A DNA stretch of 48,355 nt from Dehalococcoidia bacterium (GTDB lineage: Bacteria > Chloroflexota > Dehalococcoidia > GIF9 > AB-539-J10). The notes beneath the pieces are model-generated. The model made no database searches. It was not told the origin of the DNA and saw nothing but the letters and a program-made list of their open reading frames with translations. A program made the translations under genes and the position numbers. The stretch lies in assembly GCA_021162545.1 (NCBI GenBank), contig JAGGYM010000041.1:1-48355 (forward strand). Reading direction: 5' to 3'. Shown one piece after another: positions 17,383 to 26,051 of this stretch; position 1 is the stretch's first letter; each line of letters opens with the position of its first letter.

Positions 17383-19146
17383 TTGGTCACTAAGAGTAAG
17401 CAGCCCAGGAAACAAGCAGTCCCGTCCCTGCCACAGGTCGAGCTCCCCTCCACTACGAGCATAAAACGCCTGGCTGACATCCTGCACGTGGAACCCGTGA
17501 AGCTCATCAAACAGCTGATGCGCAAGGGCATCATGGCCAACGTCAACCAGACCGTCGATTTCGAGACGGCAAGCGCGCTGTCCACAGACTGCGGATACCT
17601 CGCTCGAGAGAAAGAGGAACAGAAAGCTCAGCTTCCCCACCACCTGGAAGGAGGAGGCAAACTGCGAACTCGCCCTCCGGTAGTTACCATTCTGGGACAT
17701 GTTGACCATGGGAAGACAACCCTCCTTGATGCCATCAGGAAAACCAACGTAACTGCCCAGGAAGCAGGCGCCATAACGCAGCGCATAGGAGCCTACCAGA
17801 CCATGGTCAACGACCGCAAGATCACCTTCCTGGACACACCGGGCCACGAAGCCTTCACCACCATGAGAGCCCGTGGAGCACAGGTAACGGACATAGTGGT
17901 CCTGGTAGTTGCCGCTGACGACGGCGTCATGCCGCAGACGATAGAAGCTGCCAACCATGCCAAAGCCGCGGGAGTGCCGGTGGTGGTGGCCATCAACAAA
18001 ATCGATAAAGCCGATGCCAACGTCGAGCGCACAAAGCAACAACTCTCCGATTTAGGCCTGATTATCGAGGAGTGGGGCGGAGATACCATCTGCGTACCCA
18101 TATCAGCCAAGAAAGGAGAGGGGGTTCAGGACCTGCTGGAAAACCTGTTCCTGGTAGCTGATATGCTGGAGCTAAAGGCTAACCCCACTACCACAGCGGA
18201 GGGAGTAGTTCTCGAAGCAAGGCTGGATAAAACCAGGGGGCCGCTGGCCACTCTCCTCATCCAGAAAGGCACCCTCCGAATTGGCAATATCATAGTGGCT
18301 GGCAACACCTGGGGCAAAATAAAAGCCATCTTTGATGACAAGGGAAAACAACTTCACAAATGTGGGCCCGCAACTCCGGTAGAGGTGCTGGGCCTGGGTG
18401 ATGTGCCCAGCGCGGGAAACATTTTCACCGTATCCCCCAGCGAGCACCACGCCCGAAATGCAGCAGAAAAACAGACTCCCAGAGCACCTCGTTCTATGTT
18501 GAGCTTAAGTGCAATTTCCAGCCAGATAGGTGGGGGGAAAATAAAGGTGCTCAACATAATCTTGAAAACGGACGTAGATGGAAGCATCGAGCCCATCAAG
18601 ATCTCTCTGGAACGGCTGAGCACAGAGAAAGTCAAGGCCAAGGTGATCCACTCTGCCAGTGGCAGCATTACAGAGAGCGATGTCATTCTAGCTTCAGCCT
18701 CAAATGGCATTATCATCGGCTTTAACACGCGCGTCGCACCCGGAACTACACAGTTAGCCACGGCAGAGGGAATAAACATACAGCACTATGATGTCATCTA
18801 CAAACTGATAGAGGACATAGATAAGGTATTGCATGGAATGCTCGAGCCCGTATATGCTCTCGTAATGAGTGGGCGGGCCGAAGTAAGAGCCCTATTCTCC
18901 AGCAAAGGGAAGGGCAAGATAGCAGGTGTTTACGTCAGCGAAGGCAAGATACAGAGATCTGCCACAGTCAAGCTAACGCGAGGAAGAACAGTGCTCTGCG
19001 AATCCAGCGTTTCATCCCTGAAGCGCTTCAAGGATGACGTTTCTGAAGTCGCCACCGGCTTTGAATGCGGCGTGGGCATAGATGGATTCAGCGATTTTCA
19101 GGTGGGCGACACCCTGGAGTTTTACCAAGAAGAAAGGGTAAATTAG
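17383..19146 (+). CDS. infB: Translation initiation factor IF-2
   Basis: 587 residues, a short IF-2 with almost no N-terminal extension: a short IF2_N domain at about 20-65 ([26 protein letters not shown]) leads directly to the GTPase. G1 GHVDHGKTT, switch [10 protein letters not shown] and G4 NKIDK are intact, followed by domains II-IV and the fMet-tRNA-binding C-domain ([19 protein letters not shown]...). GTP-dependent placement of initiator tRNA on the ribosome. Start TTG 17383 with GGAG 9 bases before it. Confidence 0.96.
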   Translation: MVTKSKQPRKQAVPSLPQVELPSTTSIKRLADILHVEPVKLIKQLMRKGIMANVNQTVDFETASALSTDCGYLAREKEEQKAQLPHHLEGGGKLRTRPPVVTILGHVDHGKTTLLDAIRKTNVTAQEAGAITQRIGAYQTMVNDRKITFLDTPGHEAFTTMRARGAQVTDIVVLVVAADDGVMPQTIEAANHAKAAGVPVVVAINKIDKADANVERTKQQLSDLGLIIEEWGGDTICVPISAKKGEGVQDLLENLFLVADMLELKANPTTTAEGVVLEARLDKTRGPLATLLIQKGTLRIGNIIVAGNTWGKIKAIFDDKGKQLHKCGPATPVEVLGLGDVPSAGNIFTVSPSEHHARNAAEKQTPRAPRSMLSLSAISSQIGGGKIKVLNIILKTDVDGSIEPIKISLERLSTEKVKAKVIHSASGSITESDVILASASNGIIIGFNTRVAPGTTQLATAEGINIQHYDVIYKLIEDIDKVLHGMLEPVYALVMSGRAEVRALFSSKGKGKIAGVYVSEGKIQRSATVKLTRGRTVLCESSVSSLKRFKDDVSEVATGFECGVGIDGFSDFQVGDTLEFYQEERVN

Positions 19147-19173
19147 CAGGGAAAAAGCCACCCAGGTGTTCTC

Positions 19174-19545
19174 ATGACCAGGCGAAATGAGCGAGCAGGC
19201 GAACTTATCAAGCGAGCACTTGGCAAATTGCTGGCACGTAAGGTCAACGACCCGAGGCTAAGCGAATTAGTTTCAATAACAGAGGTTGCACTGTCATCAG
19301 ACTTCAAGCAAGCCAAGGTATCCATCAGTGTCCTAGGAGACGAAAAGTCCAAGAGAGAAGCACTGGAGGGCTTCAACGCCGCCTCAGGATTCCTGCGCAG
19401 CGAACTGGCAGCGCACTTAAAGATGAGACACACTCCACAACTCGTATTCTGTTACGACGATTCCATTGAGCGCGGCGCAAAATTGCTCAGCCTGATGGAG
19501 GAGATCGGCGACCAGGAACAACTCGACCACGAAACCTCCCCCTGA
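19174..19545 (+). CDS. rbfA: Ribosome-binding factor A
   Basis: 123 residues, single KH-like domain: RAGELIKRALGKLLARKVNDPRL, ITEVALSSDFKQAKVSISVLG, LKMRHTPQLVFCYDDSIERGAKL. Needed for late 30S maturation. Starts at ATG 19174 after AGGTG, 27 bases beyond infB. The ylxP (DUF503) gene that often lies between infB and rbfA is not here; a DUF503 gene occurs at 44.5 kb. Confidence 0.93.
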   Translation: MTRRNERAGELIKRALGKLLARKVNDPRLSELVSITEVALSSDFKQAKVSISVLGDEKSKREALEGFNAASGFLRSELAAHLKMRHTPQLVFCYDDSIERGAKLLSLMEEIGDQEQLDHETSP

Positions 19546-19558
19546 AAAACAGTTCGCA

Positions 19559-19588
19559 TTGACACCACAGCTTCCAATGCAATATCAT
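19559..19588 (+). promoter_or_regulatory. Predicted ino1 promoter
   Basis: Perfect TTGACA (19559-19564), 18-base spacer, TATCAT (19583-19588, 5 of 6), starting 13 bases after the rbfA stop. It allows ino1 to be expressed apart from the nusA operon. Confidence 0.7.
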
Positions 19589-19619
19589 CGTCGAATGAAA
19601 AGGAGGAACTAAAATAATC

Positions 19620-20759
19620 ATGGGAAAGATAAACGTAGCTATCATTGGTGTAGGCAATTGTGCTTCTTCTCTGGTTCAGGGTGTCCACTACTACAGAAAT
19701 GCACAGGAGGGCGAGTCCATTCCAGGCTTAATGCATATCAACCTGGGGGGGTACCATATATCCGATATCAATTTCGTAGCCGCTTTTGATATAGACAAGA
19801 ACAAGGTGGGAAAAGACCTGTCCAAAGCTATTTATACTTCACCCAACAATACCATGAAGTTCTGTGATGTTCCCAAGACGGGAATTACAGTTCGCCGGGG
19901 CATGACCCATGATGGACTGGGTAAATACCTGTCCAAAATTATCACCAAAGCGCCAGGGCCTACAGCTGACATAGTGGGAATTCTCAAAGAGACCAAGACC
20001 GACGTGGTGCTCAACTACCTGCCAGTAGGAAGCGAAATGGCAACGAAATGGTACGCTGAACAGGTACTGGAGGCTGGTTGCGGTTTCATCAATTGCATGC
20101 CCGTATTCATCGCGCGCGAACCCTACTGGCAAAATCGCTTTGCCGAGAGAGGATTGCCTGTAATCGGTGACGATGTAAAATCCCAGGTGGGAGCCACCAT
20201 TGTCCACCGCGTTTTAACCAGGCTTTTCCGGGACCGCGGCGTCAAGCTGGAACGAACTTATCAGCTAAACTTCGGTGGCAACACCGATTTTTACAATATG
20301 CTGGAAGAAGAGCGCCTTGAGTCCAAGAGGATTTCCAAAACTAACTCCGTCCTTTCTCAAATGGATTACGACATCGGAGCTGAAAACATACACGTTGGCC
20401 CCAGCGATTATGTGCCGTGGTTGGCCGACCGCAAGTTTTGCCACATCAGGATGGAGGGACGCACTTTTGGCGATGTGCCCCTGAACCTGGAGCTGAAGCT
20501 GGAGGTATGGGACAGCCCCAATTCGGGAGGAGTAATTATAGACGCTATCAGATGCTGCAAGCTGGCCCTGGACCGCGGCCTCGGCGGAACTATCGTAGCT
20601 CCTGCTTCTTACTTCATGAAGTCTCCGCCACTCCAATTCTCCGACGACGAAGCCCGCACGAGGACTGAGTCCTTTATCGCGGGAGAAGAACAGGCCACTC
20701 CCATTTCCCTGCCCGAAGTGCAGCCGGATCAGGCGGGAGACCAGGTCGAGGGAACATAG
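19620..20759 (+). CDS. ino1: Myo-inositol-1-phosphate synthase (prokaryotic type)
   Basis: 379 residues. Converts glucose-6-phosphate to inositol-1-phosphate using bound NAD+. N-terminal Rossmann motif [41 protein letters not shown] and [14 protein letters not shown] match the actinobacterial/archaeal-type enzyme rather than the eukaryotic one. GGAGG is 13 bases before ATG 19620, rather far. It is followed after 262 bases by a CDP-alcohol phosphatidyltransferase, so the inositol phosphate most likely goes into a phosphatidylinositol-type lipid. Confidence 0.93.
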   Translation: MGKINVAIIGVGNCASSLVQGVHYYRNAQEGESIPGLMHINLGGYHISDINFVAAFDIDKNKVGKDLSKAIYTSPNNTMKFCDVPKTGITVRRGMTHDGLGKYLSKIITKAPGPTADIVGILKETKTDVVLNYLPVGSEMATKWYAEQVLEAGCGFINCMPVFIAREPYWQNRFAERGLPVIGDDVKSQVGATIVHRVLTRLFRDRGVKLERTYQLNFGGNTDFYNMLEEERLESKRISKTNSVLSQMDYDIGAENIHVGPSDYVPWLADRKFCHIRMEGRTFGDVPLNLELKLEVWDSPNSGGVIIDAIRCCKLALDRGLGGTIVAPASYFMKSPPLQFSDDEARTRTESFIAGEEQATPISLPEVQPDQAGDQVEGT

Positions 20760-21021
20760 CTGTCAGATGTAAAGCAAGGACAGTCTGTGACCATGTTGCT
20801 GTCGTTAGAGGGGAATCAACAGTTCCCTTGCCGCTTTCTCTGCAATTCACCCAATGCAGATGAGATACGTCCGACTGGTAAGAGAATAAACGACAAACGA
20901 TGCCCTGTACAGTTGAGACCTTGACTATTATGATAATCAGACAAATTTTGGGAACAACTGAACGAAAAACGGAAGCCAGCTTCTCTCATGGAAAATCCGG
21001 GAGTAAACAGGAAAATTTGAA
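20760..21021. other. Gap between ino1 and the phosphatidyltransferase
   Basis: 262 bases without a supported gene. AT-rich stretches around 20930-20950 (TTGACT, TATTAT, GATAAT) could hold a promoter, but no pair has good spacing. No terminator hairpin was seen. Confidence 0.35.
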
Positions 21022-21615
21022 TTGGCGAACTTAACAAAGATTCGTGGAAATCTGGCCCATATCATCACCAACCCCTTCATCAGAGTCCTGAGCCGAACCG
21101 GCATAACGCCCAACGTGCTTACCTTTACGGGCCTGGCACTGAACATAGCCGCCGCGTATACAATAGCTGTCGGTCATTTTTTCCTCGGAGGAGTTCTGGT
21201 TCTGATTTCAGGGCTCTTCGACCTGCTTGATGGAGCACTGGCTCGTTCTAAGAATCAGGCTACGCAATTCGGCGCCATTCTGGACTCCACGATCGACCGC
21301 TTCGCCGAAGCAGCAATACTTTGCGGCTTGCTGATCTGGTACATGCCAAAGCAGCATACTTTAGAGATCGTGCTTATCTTCGCCGTTTTAACGGGCTCTT
21401 TTTTGATAAGCTATGTAAGGGCGCGGGCAGAAGGACTGGGCTTACAATGTAAAGTTGGTTTGTTTACCCGAGCGGAAAGGGTTATAGTACTGGCGCTAGG
21501 TTTATTAGTAAACCAGGTGTTTTTCGTTCTGTGCATCCTGGCAGTTTTCGTCTACGTTACCGTGATCCAGAGGCTGGTTTATCTCAGGAAACAGACGAGG
21601 AAAGGAGAAGATTAA
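21022..21615 (+). CDS. CDP-alcohol phosphatidyltransferase, likely phosphatidylinositol-phosphate synthase
   Basis: 197 residues with about 5-6 membrane helices. The catalytic motif D-x2-D-G-x2-A-R-x8-G-x3-D-x3-D is complete in FDLLDGALARSKN...FGAILDSTIDR. Transfers a phosphatidyl group from CDP-diacylglycerol to an alcohol at the membrane. Because ino1 is just upstream, inositol-1-phosphate is the best acceptor guess; glycerol-phosphate (PgsA-like) remains possible. Start TTG 21022, with AGGA upstream. The stop codon directly abuts the purA ATG. Confidence 0.88.
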   Translation: MANLTKIRGNLAHIITNPFIRVLSRTGITPNVLTFTGLALNIAAAYTIAVGHFFLGGVLVLISGLFDLLDGALARSKNQATQFGAILDSTIDRFAEAAILCGLLIWYMPKQHTLEIVLIFAVLTGSFLISYVRARAEGLGLQCKVGLFTRAERVIVLALGLLVNQVFFVLCILAVFVYVTVIQRLVYLRKQTRKGED

Positions 21616-22902
21616 ATGGCTGTTGTGACTATCGTTGGAGGCCAGTGGGGAGACGAAGGTAAAGGCAAGATAGTTGATATCCTGGCAGAAAAAGCAAATA
21701 TGGTGATCCGCTTCTCGGGAGGCGACAATGCCGGCCACACGATAATTAACCCTTACGGCAAATTCAGCCTGCACCTTGTGCCTTCGGGCATATTCTATCC
21801 CCAGGTAACCGGCATCATCAGCAATGGCGTGGTGATAAATCCAGCAGTGCTCTTGAAAGAAATCGACAACCTGGCAAGTCACGGGATAGATACGAGCCAC
21901 CTCATAATCAGCGATCGCGCCCACCTTATCATGCCCTACCACACGCTTATGGATAGCCTGGAAGAACAAAGACGTGGCCAGGGCTCTATAGGAACTACGA
22001 AGAGAGGCATCGGGCCCGCCTTTGCCGATAAAGTGTCTCGCATAGGAATTCGCGCCGGCGATCTGCTGAACAAAGACGTTCTATTGAGCCACCTGAAACC
22101 AACCCTCGAGTTTAAAAATACCATCCTGACCAGGGTGTACCAAGTACCACCTTTATCCCTGGAGGAGATATACCAGCAGTATTGCCATTATGGAGAGAGG
22201 CTGGCTCCATACATTCGAGAAACACTGTCCGTAATCAATTCAGCGGTGAAGAGAGGAGACCTTATTATTCTGGAAGGCGCTCAGGGAGCTCTGCTCGATA
22301 CCGACTTCGGTACTTATCCTTATGTAACCTCGTCATCCCCGCTGTCCGGAGCAGTAACTGCAGGAACGGGTTTAAGCCCCAGAGAGGCAACCCAGATAAT
22401 CGGGGTATTCAAAGCCTACATCACCAGGGTTGGCAGCGGCCCCATGCCCACAGAGCTAAAAGACGAAGTTGGTGAACTCATACGAGAAAAAGCCCACGAA
22501 TACGGCACCACCACAGGAAGACCCCGACGATGCGGCTGGTTCGATGCTGTAGCTGGCCGCTTTAGTGCCCAGATAAATGGACTGACCAGCATAGCCTTAA
22601 CCCACATCGATATCTATGATGGATTTCCTTCGATCAAGATTTGCACCTCCTACAAGCTGAACGGCGAGATTCTTGATTGCTTTCCCAGCGACATATCAGT
22701 TCTGGAAAAATGCCAGCCCGTATATGAAGAACTGCCCGGATGGCAGGAACCAATAAGCAAAATGAATGACTTCGCCCAGTTACCGTCCGCGGCCCACCAC
22801 CTCATAGCCAGACTTGAAGAGTTACTTTCCTGCTCCATCAACTTCGTCTCGGTGGGGCCAGACCGCGCGCAACTTATAAAGATAAACTCACCTCTACTTT
22901 AG
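21616..22902 (+). CDS. purA: Adenylosuccinate synthetase
   Basis: 428 residues, full length. GTP-dependent joining of IMP and aspartate, the first committed AMP step. GQWGDEGKGKIVD with catalytic Asp and the P-loop, GGDNAGHTI with catalytic His, GTTKRGIGPA, EGAQGALLDTDFGTYPYVTSSS and TTGRPRRCGWFD are all intact. AAGGAG precedes ATG 21616, which starts immediately after the TAA of the preceding gene. Together with hpt and ade near 45 kb it covers both synthesis and salvage of adenine nucleotides. Confidence 0.97.
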   Translation: MAVVTIVGGQWGDEGKGKIVDILAEKANMVIRFSGGDNAGHTIINPYGKFSLHLVPSGIFYPQVTGIISNGVVINPAVLLKEIDNLASHGIDTSHLIISDRAHLIMPYHTLMDSLEEQRRGQGSIGTTKRGIGPAFADKVSRIGIRAGDLLNKDVLLSHLKPTLEFKNTILTRVYQVPPLSLEEIYQQYCHYGERLAPYIRETLSVINSAVKRGDLIILEGAQGALLDTDFGTYPYVTSSSPLSGAVTAGTGLSPREATQIIGVFKAYITRVGSGPMPTELKDEVGELIREKAHEYGTTTGRPRRCGWFDAVAGRFSAQINGLTSIALTHIDIYDGFPSIKICTSYKLNGEILDCFPSDISVLEKCQPVYEELPGWQEPISKMNDFAQLPSAAHHLIARLEELLSCSINFVSVGPDRAQLIKINSPLL

Positions 22903-22940
22903 AAGACAAACTAAGAAAGACTAGCCGCTTCCGATCTTAA

Positions 22941-23151
22941 CCCAAATTTACCACTGACTGTCGAAAAACGTAGCTAAAATGGAGTATCTGCGTCATTTTA
23001 TGGTCACTACATTTTTTCAAATCAAAGCTATTCCCAACCTCTGGTTTTTTATGGGGACTACATTGACCTCTCAGCTTCAGCTTCTATCTCATTCAAAGCT
23101 GTGACCTCCAAATTTTTGCCCCCGCGCTGCCCGGTTTGTGGTAAATTTGGG
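22941..23151 (-). mobile_element. MITE-like element, copy 2, flanked by TTAA
   Basis: 211 bp bounded by perfect 14-bp inverted ends CCCAAATTTACCAC (22941-22954) and GTGGTAAATTTGGG (23138-23151), with TTAA directly outside on both sides (22937-22940, 23152-23155). TTAA may be the target duplication or part of the ends. It lies in the 303-base gap between convergent purA and dapA and is inverted relative to copy 1 at 9370. No coding capacity for a transposase. The rest of the gap holds nothing recognisable. Confidence 0.88.
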
Positions 23152-23190
23152 TTAACCAGATGGAGTTTGCCGGGGTCACGGCGGGGATTT

Positions 23191-23215
23191 CAGCAGGTGC
23201 TTAATTCACCTGCTG
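23191..23215 (-). terminator. Hairpin over the dapA stop codon
   Basis: Perfect 9-bp stem CAGCAGGTG / CACCTGCTG with a 7-base loop, covering the last codons and stop of dapA. No T-run follows on either strand, so factor-independent termination is doubtful. Confidence 0.35.
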
Positions 23216-24120
23216 CTTTGCCGGGAATCCGGAAGAGGAAAGTCTATTCTATAGTCCTTTAACGTCTCCCGAATAAACTCAGCCGATTTATCATCGGGTT
23301 CGGTCAAAGGCAAGCGCGGCCTCCCCACGGGAAAGCCAAGATAATTCAGGACATATTTTACGGGGGTAGGATTGGAAACGACAAACAAAGCGCTTATCAG
23401 GGGCAACAAATGGCGGTGGATGACAACCGCTTCTTTAATCCTGCCGTCAAGGAAATCCCTTATCATATCCCTTATTTGCATCCCCACTATATGAGAGGCA
23501 ACGCTGATAACACCATATCCACCGAGGGCAAGCAGGGAGAAGGTATCGCTGTCGTTGCCGCTATAAACCAGGAAATTTTCCTGCACTCCTGCCACAATGA
23601 CGGCTATCTGCCCCATATTGCCACTGGCTTCCTTTACGCCCACCACGTTCTCTATCCGACTTAATCTGATCGTGGTCTCGGCAGCAAGGCTGGTGACGGT
23701 GCGAGAGGGCACATTATAGACGATACAGGGCAAAGAAGTGCACCCGGCGATGGCCCTGAAGTGTTGATATAAGCCTTCCTGTGAAGGCTTATTGTAATAG
23801 GGAACCACCAGGAGGCAGGCATCAACGCCTATTTTCTCCGCTTCCATGGTTAATTCCTGGCTCGCCCTGGTGCTATTGCTGCCCGTGCCAGCCACCACCA
23901 CCCCCCGGTCGGCCACTTCATCCTTGATCTCAGCAAAGAGCCTCAACTTCTCTTCCATGGTAAGCGTCGGGGCTTCGCCCGTGGTGCCAGAAATTATCAA
24001 TCCATCGCTGCCCGAATCCAGCAAACCCCGTGCCAGCTTCCTGGCCTGCTGATAATCAACTGCCCCCCCAGCATCAAAGGGGGTAATCATAGCTGTTAAC
24101 AAACGCCCTAACTTCTTCAT
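23206..24120 (-). CDS. dapA: 4-hydroxy-tetrahydrodipicolinate synthase
   Basis: 304 residues, TIM-barrel of the DHDPS family. Condenses pyruvate with aspartate semialdehyde, the first step of the lysine/diaminopimelate branch. Seen: GTTGEAPTL, PYYNKP, the tyrosine in CIVYNVPSRT, the Schiff-base lysine in VVGVKEASGN and GGYGVISVASH. Last gene of rpsO-pnp-dapB-asd-dapA, 10 bases after asd; the three Dap enzymes are consecutive and in reverse pathway order. Confidence 0.95.
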   Translation of the reverse strand: MKKLGRLLTAMITPFDAGGAVDYQQARKLARGLLDSGSDGLIISGTTGEAPTLTMEEKLRLFAEIKDEVADRGVVVAGTGSNSTRASQELTMEAEKIGVDACLLVVPYYNKPSQEGLYQHFRAIAGCTSLPCIVYNVPSRTVTSLAAETTIRLSRIENVVGVKEASGNMGQIAVIVAGVQENFLVYSGNDSDTFSLLALGGYGVISVASHIVGMQIRDMIRDFLDGRIKEAVVIHRHLLPLISALFVVSNPTPVKYVLNYLGFPVGRPRLPLTEPDDKSAEFIRETLKDYRIDFPLPDSRQSSR

Positions 24121-24130
24121 CCCAGAATCC

Positions 24131-25180
24131 TCAGGCCCCTACACTCGTCTCCACATCTCTCTGGGGAGTTAACCAACCCCTCTGTATCCCTTCTTCAGCG
24201 ATCTGGACAGCGTTCAGAGCCGCTCCTTTGCGTATATTATCGGCCACGATCCACATAACCAGCCCATTGGAACAAGAAACATCCTTTCTTATCCGCCCCA
24301 CAAATACGTGATCCGAGCCAGTGGCCGCCCAGGGCTGAGGATAGAAACTGACTACCGGATCATCAAGTACCTTGACCCCAGGAGAGTGCGCCAGGACTTT
24401 CTTTGCCGCTTCCGGGGTAATATACGAAGTAAACTCCACGTTCACCGCTTCGCTATGTCCATAGTACACTGGAACCCGCACGCAAGTCGCCGATATTCCA
24501 ATATCAGGAGCATGCATTATCTTGCGCGTTTCCGCCTGCATCTTTTGCTCCTCTTTAGTATAGCCGTCATCCAGAAAGACATCTATCTCCGGCAACACGT
24601 TAAAAGCTATCTGATGGGAATAGACATGCGGACAAACGACGCGGCCTTCCAAAACCAATCTCGCCTGGCTGGTCAGCTCTTTCAAGGCAGCAACTCCTGT
24701 ACCAGACACCGATTGATAGGTGCTGACCACGATGCGTTTTATGGGATTGATCCTGTGCAGATAATGCATGACCACCACCATCTGAATCGTAGAGCAGTTA
24801 GGATTGGCAATTATTCCTTTATGCCATTCTATATCTTCGGGGTTTACCTCGGGAACTACCAGCGGAACCCAGGGCTCCATTCTGAAAGCAGCGCTATTGT
24901 CGATGACCACAGCTCCCGCCTCCGCCGCCAGAGGCGACAAGCGCCGGCTGACCTCTGCCCCCGCAGAAAAGAAAGCGATATCAACATCTCGAAATCTCTC
25001 AGGAATAGCTTCCTTAACCTCTAATTTCCTGTGATTAAAGAAGATCCCCTCCCCAGCAGAACGCTCAGACGCCAGAAGCTCTATCCTGGCTATGGGAAAA
25101 TCCCTCTGCTCCAGGATCTTGACGAACTCTTGTCCCACGAGCCCCGTGGCACCAACGACAGCAACATTAAAACCTTCCAT
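24131..25180 (-). CDS. asd: Aspartate-semialdehyde dehydrogenase
   Basis: 349 residues. Reduces aspartyl phosphate to the semialdehyde with NADPH. N-terminal VAVVGATGLVGQEF, LASERSAG, active-site cysteine in IANPNCSTIQMV, and the substrate region VRVPVYYGHSEAVNVEF. The short USG-1/bacterial form. It supplies DapA encoded directly downstream. The 45-base gap before it (25181-25225) shows no terminator. Confidence 0.95.
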   Translation of the reverse strand: MEGFNVAVVGATGLVGQEFVKILEQRDFPIARIELLASERSAGEGIFFNHRKLEVKEAIPERFRDVDIAFFSAGAEVSRRLSPLAAEAGAVVIDNSAAFRMEPWVPLVVPEVNPEDIEWHKGIIANPNCSTIQMVVVMHYLHRINPIKRIVVSTYQSVSGTGVAALKELTSQARLVLEGRVVCPHVYSHQIAFNVLPEIDVFLDDGYTKEEQKMQAETRKIMHAPDIGISATCVRVPVYYGHSEAVNVEFTSYITPEAAKKVLAHSPGVKVLDDPVVSFYPQPWAATGSDHVFVGRIRKDVSCSNGLVMWIVADNIRKGAALNAVQIAEEGIQRGWLTPQRDVETSVGA

Positions 25181-25225
25181 AACGCTCTCTGTGTTACCAG
25201 CAACACGCCCTAAAATACACCTTCC

Positions 25226-26026
25226 TCACTCCAGCGCAAGTAAGGCATCCAGCCCATAAATCAACTCCTGGTGCTTCACCACTTCTTTAATTGCCAGAAC
25301 GACGCCAGGCATATAACACTCCCGACTTATAGCTTCATGCCGCAATTTCAGGGTTTCCCCCATTTCGCTAAAAACAACTTCCTGCCCCGCCATAAAACCC
25401 GGCAAGCGCTGGCTGTGAATAGCTATGCCCCCCAGCTGCCCTCCTCTCGTACCCCTCACAACTTCTTCCCCCAGGTCCGGATAAGTGAATGGTTTACCAT
25501 GCGCCTGCAGCATCGCCTTCGCCGTAGCTATGGAAGTGCCTGAAGGAGCATCTATTTTTCTGTTGTGGTGCATCTCCAGAATCTCAGCACAGTCAAAAAA
25601 CCTGGCGGCTATCTGGGACAGATGAATCAGTAACGCAGCGCCCAGAGAAAAATTGGGGGCTATCATTGCTCCAATTTTATAGGTCCGACACATCTCAGCA
25701 ATTTCAGCTACGCTCTCCTCGGCAATTCCCGTAGTCCCTATAACCAGATTAATGTGTCGTTTGGCCGCGATGCGCGCAGTTGCCAGACAAACTTCTGCAT
25801 TGGTGAAATCTACCAGGACATCCGGGGCACACTGCTCCAGGAGAGAATCTATATCATCAGAGAGAGGCACTATATAAGAGACATCGGCCAGAGGAAGCGA
25901 TTGCTGGAACACCTCCTTGTCCACCGCACCCACCAGCTTCAGTTCAGCTTCACGCGCCACAGCCCTGGTTACTTCCTGCCCCATCCTGCCCAGAGCTCCA
26001 TTTACAACTACCCCTATATTTTTCAC
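25226..26026 (-). CDS. dapB: 4-hydroxy-tetrahydrodipicolinate reductase
   Basis: 266 residues from GTG 26026, which follows AAAGGA and begins VKNIGVVVNGALGRMGQEV, the expected nucleotide-binding start. A longer frame overlapping pnp is rejected. Also seen: IGTTGIAEE, APNFSLGAAL, LEMHHNRKIDAPSGTS with catalytic His/Lys, and the reductase C-terminal RGGQLGGIAIHSQRLPG. Reduces the DapA product with NAD(P)H toward lysine and cell-wall diaminopimelate or lysine alone. Confidence 0.95.
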   Translation of the reverse strand: MKNIGVVVNGALGRMGQEVTRAVAREAELKLVGAVDKEVFQQSLPLADVSYIVPLSDDIDSLLEQCAPDVLVDFTNAEVCLATARIAAKRHINLVIGTTGIAEESVAEIAEMCRTYKIGAMIAPNFSLGAALLIHLSQIAARFFDCAEILEMHHNRKIDAPSGTSIATAKAMLQAHGKPFTYPDLGEEVVRGTRGGQLGGIAIHSQRLPGFMAGQEVVFSEMGETLKLRHEAISRECYMPGVVLAIKEVVKHQELIYGLDALLALE

Positions 26027-26051
26027 GATTTTTCCTTTCACCCATAAGACC

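Noticed and set aside
20760-21021. Search for a tRNA or small RNA gene in the ino1 downstream gap.
   Set aside because: No T-loop (TTCGAAT-type) sequence, cloverleaf or strong hairpin was found.
23090-23155. A reading frame at one end of the TIR element encoding P-R-C-P-V-C-G-K-F-G, like a zinc-ribbon transposase.
   Set aside because: The CPVCG codons lie in the inverted end itself and the frame runs outward into flanking DNA; the same region of copy 1 has no long frame. No transposase catalytic motif is present.
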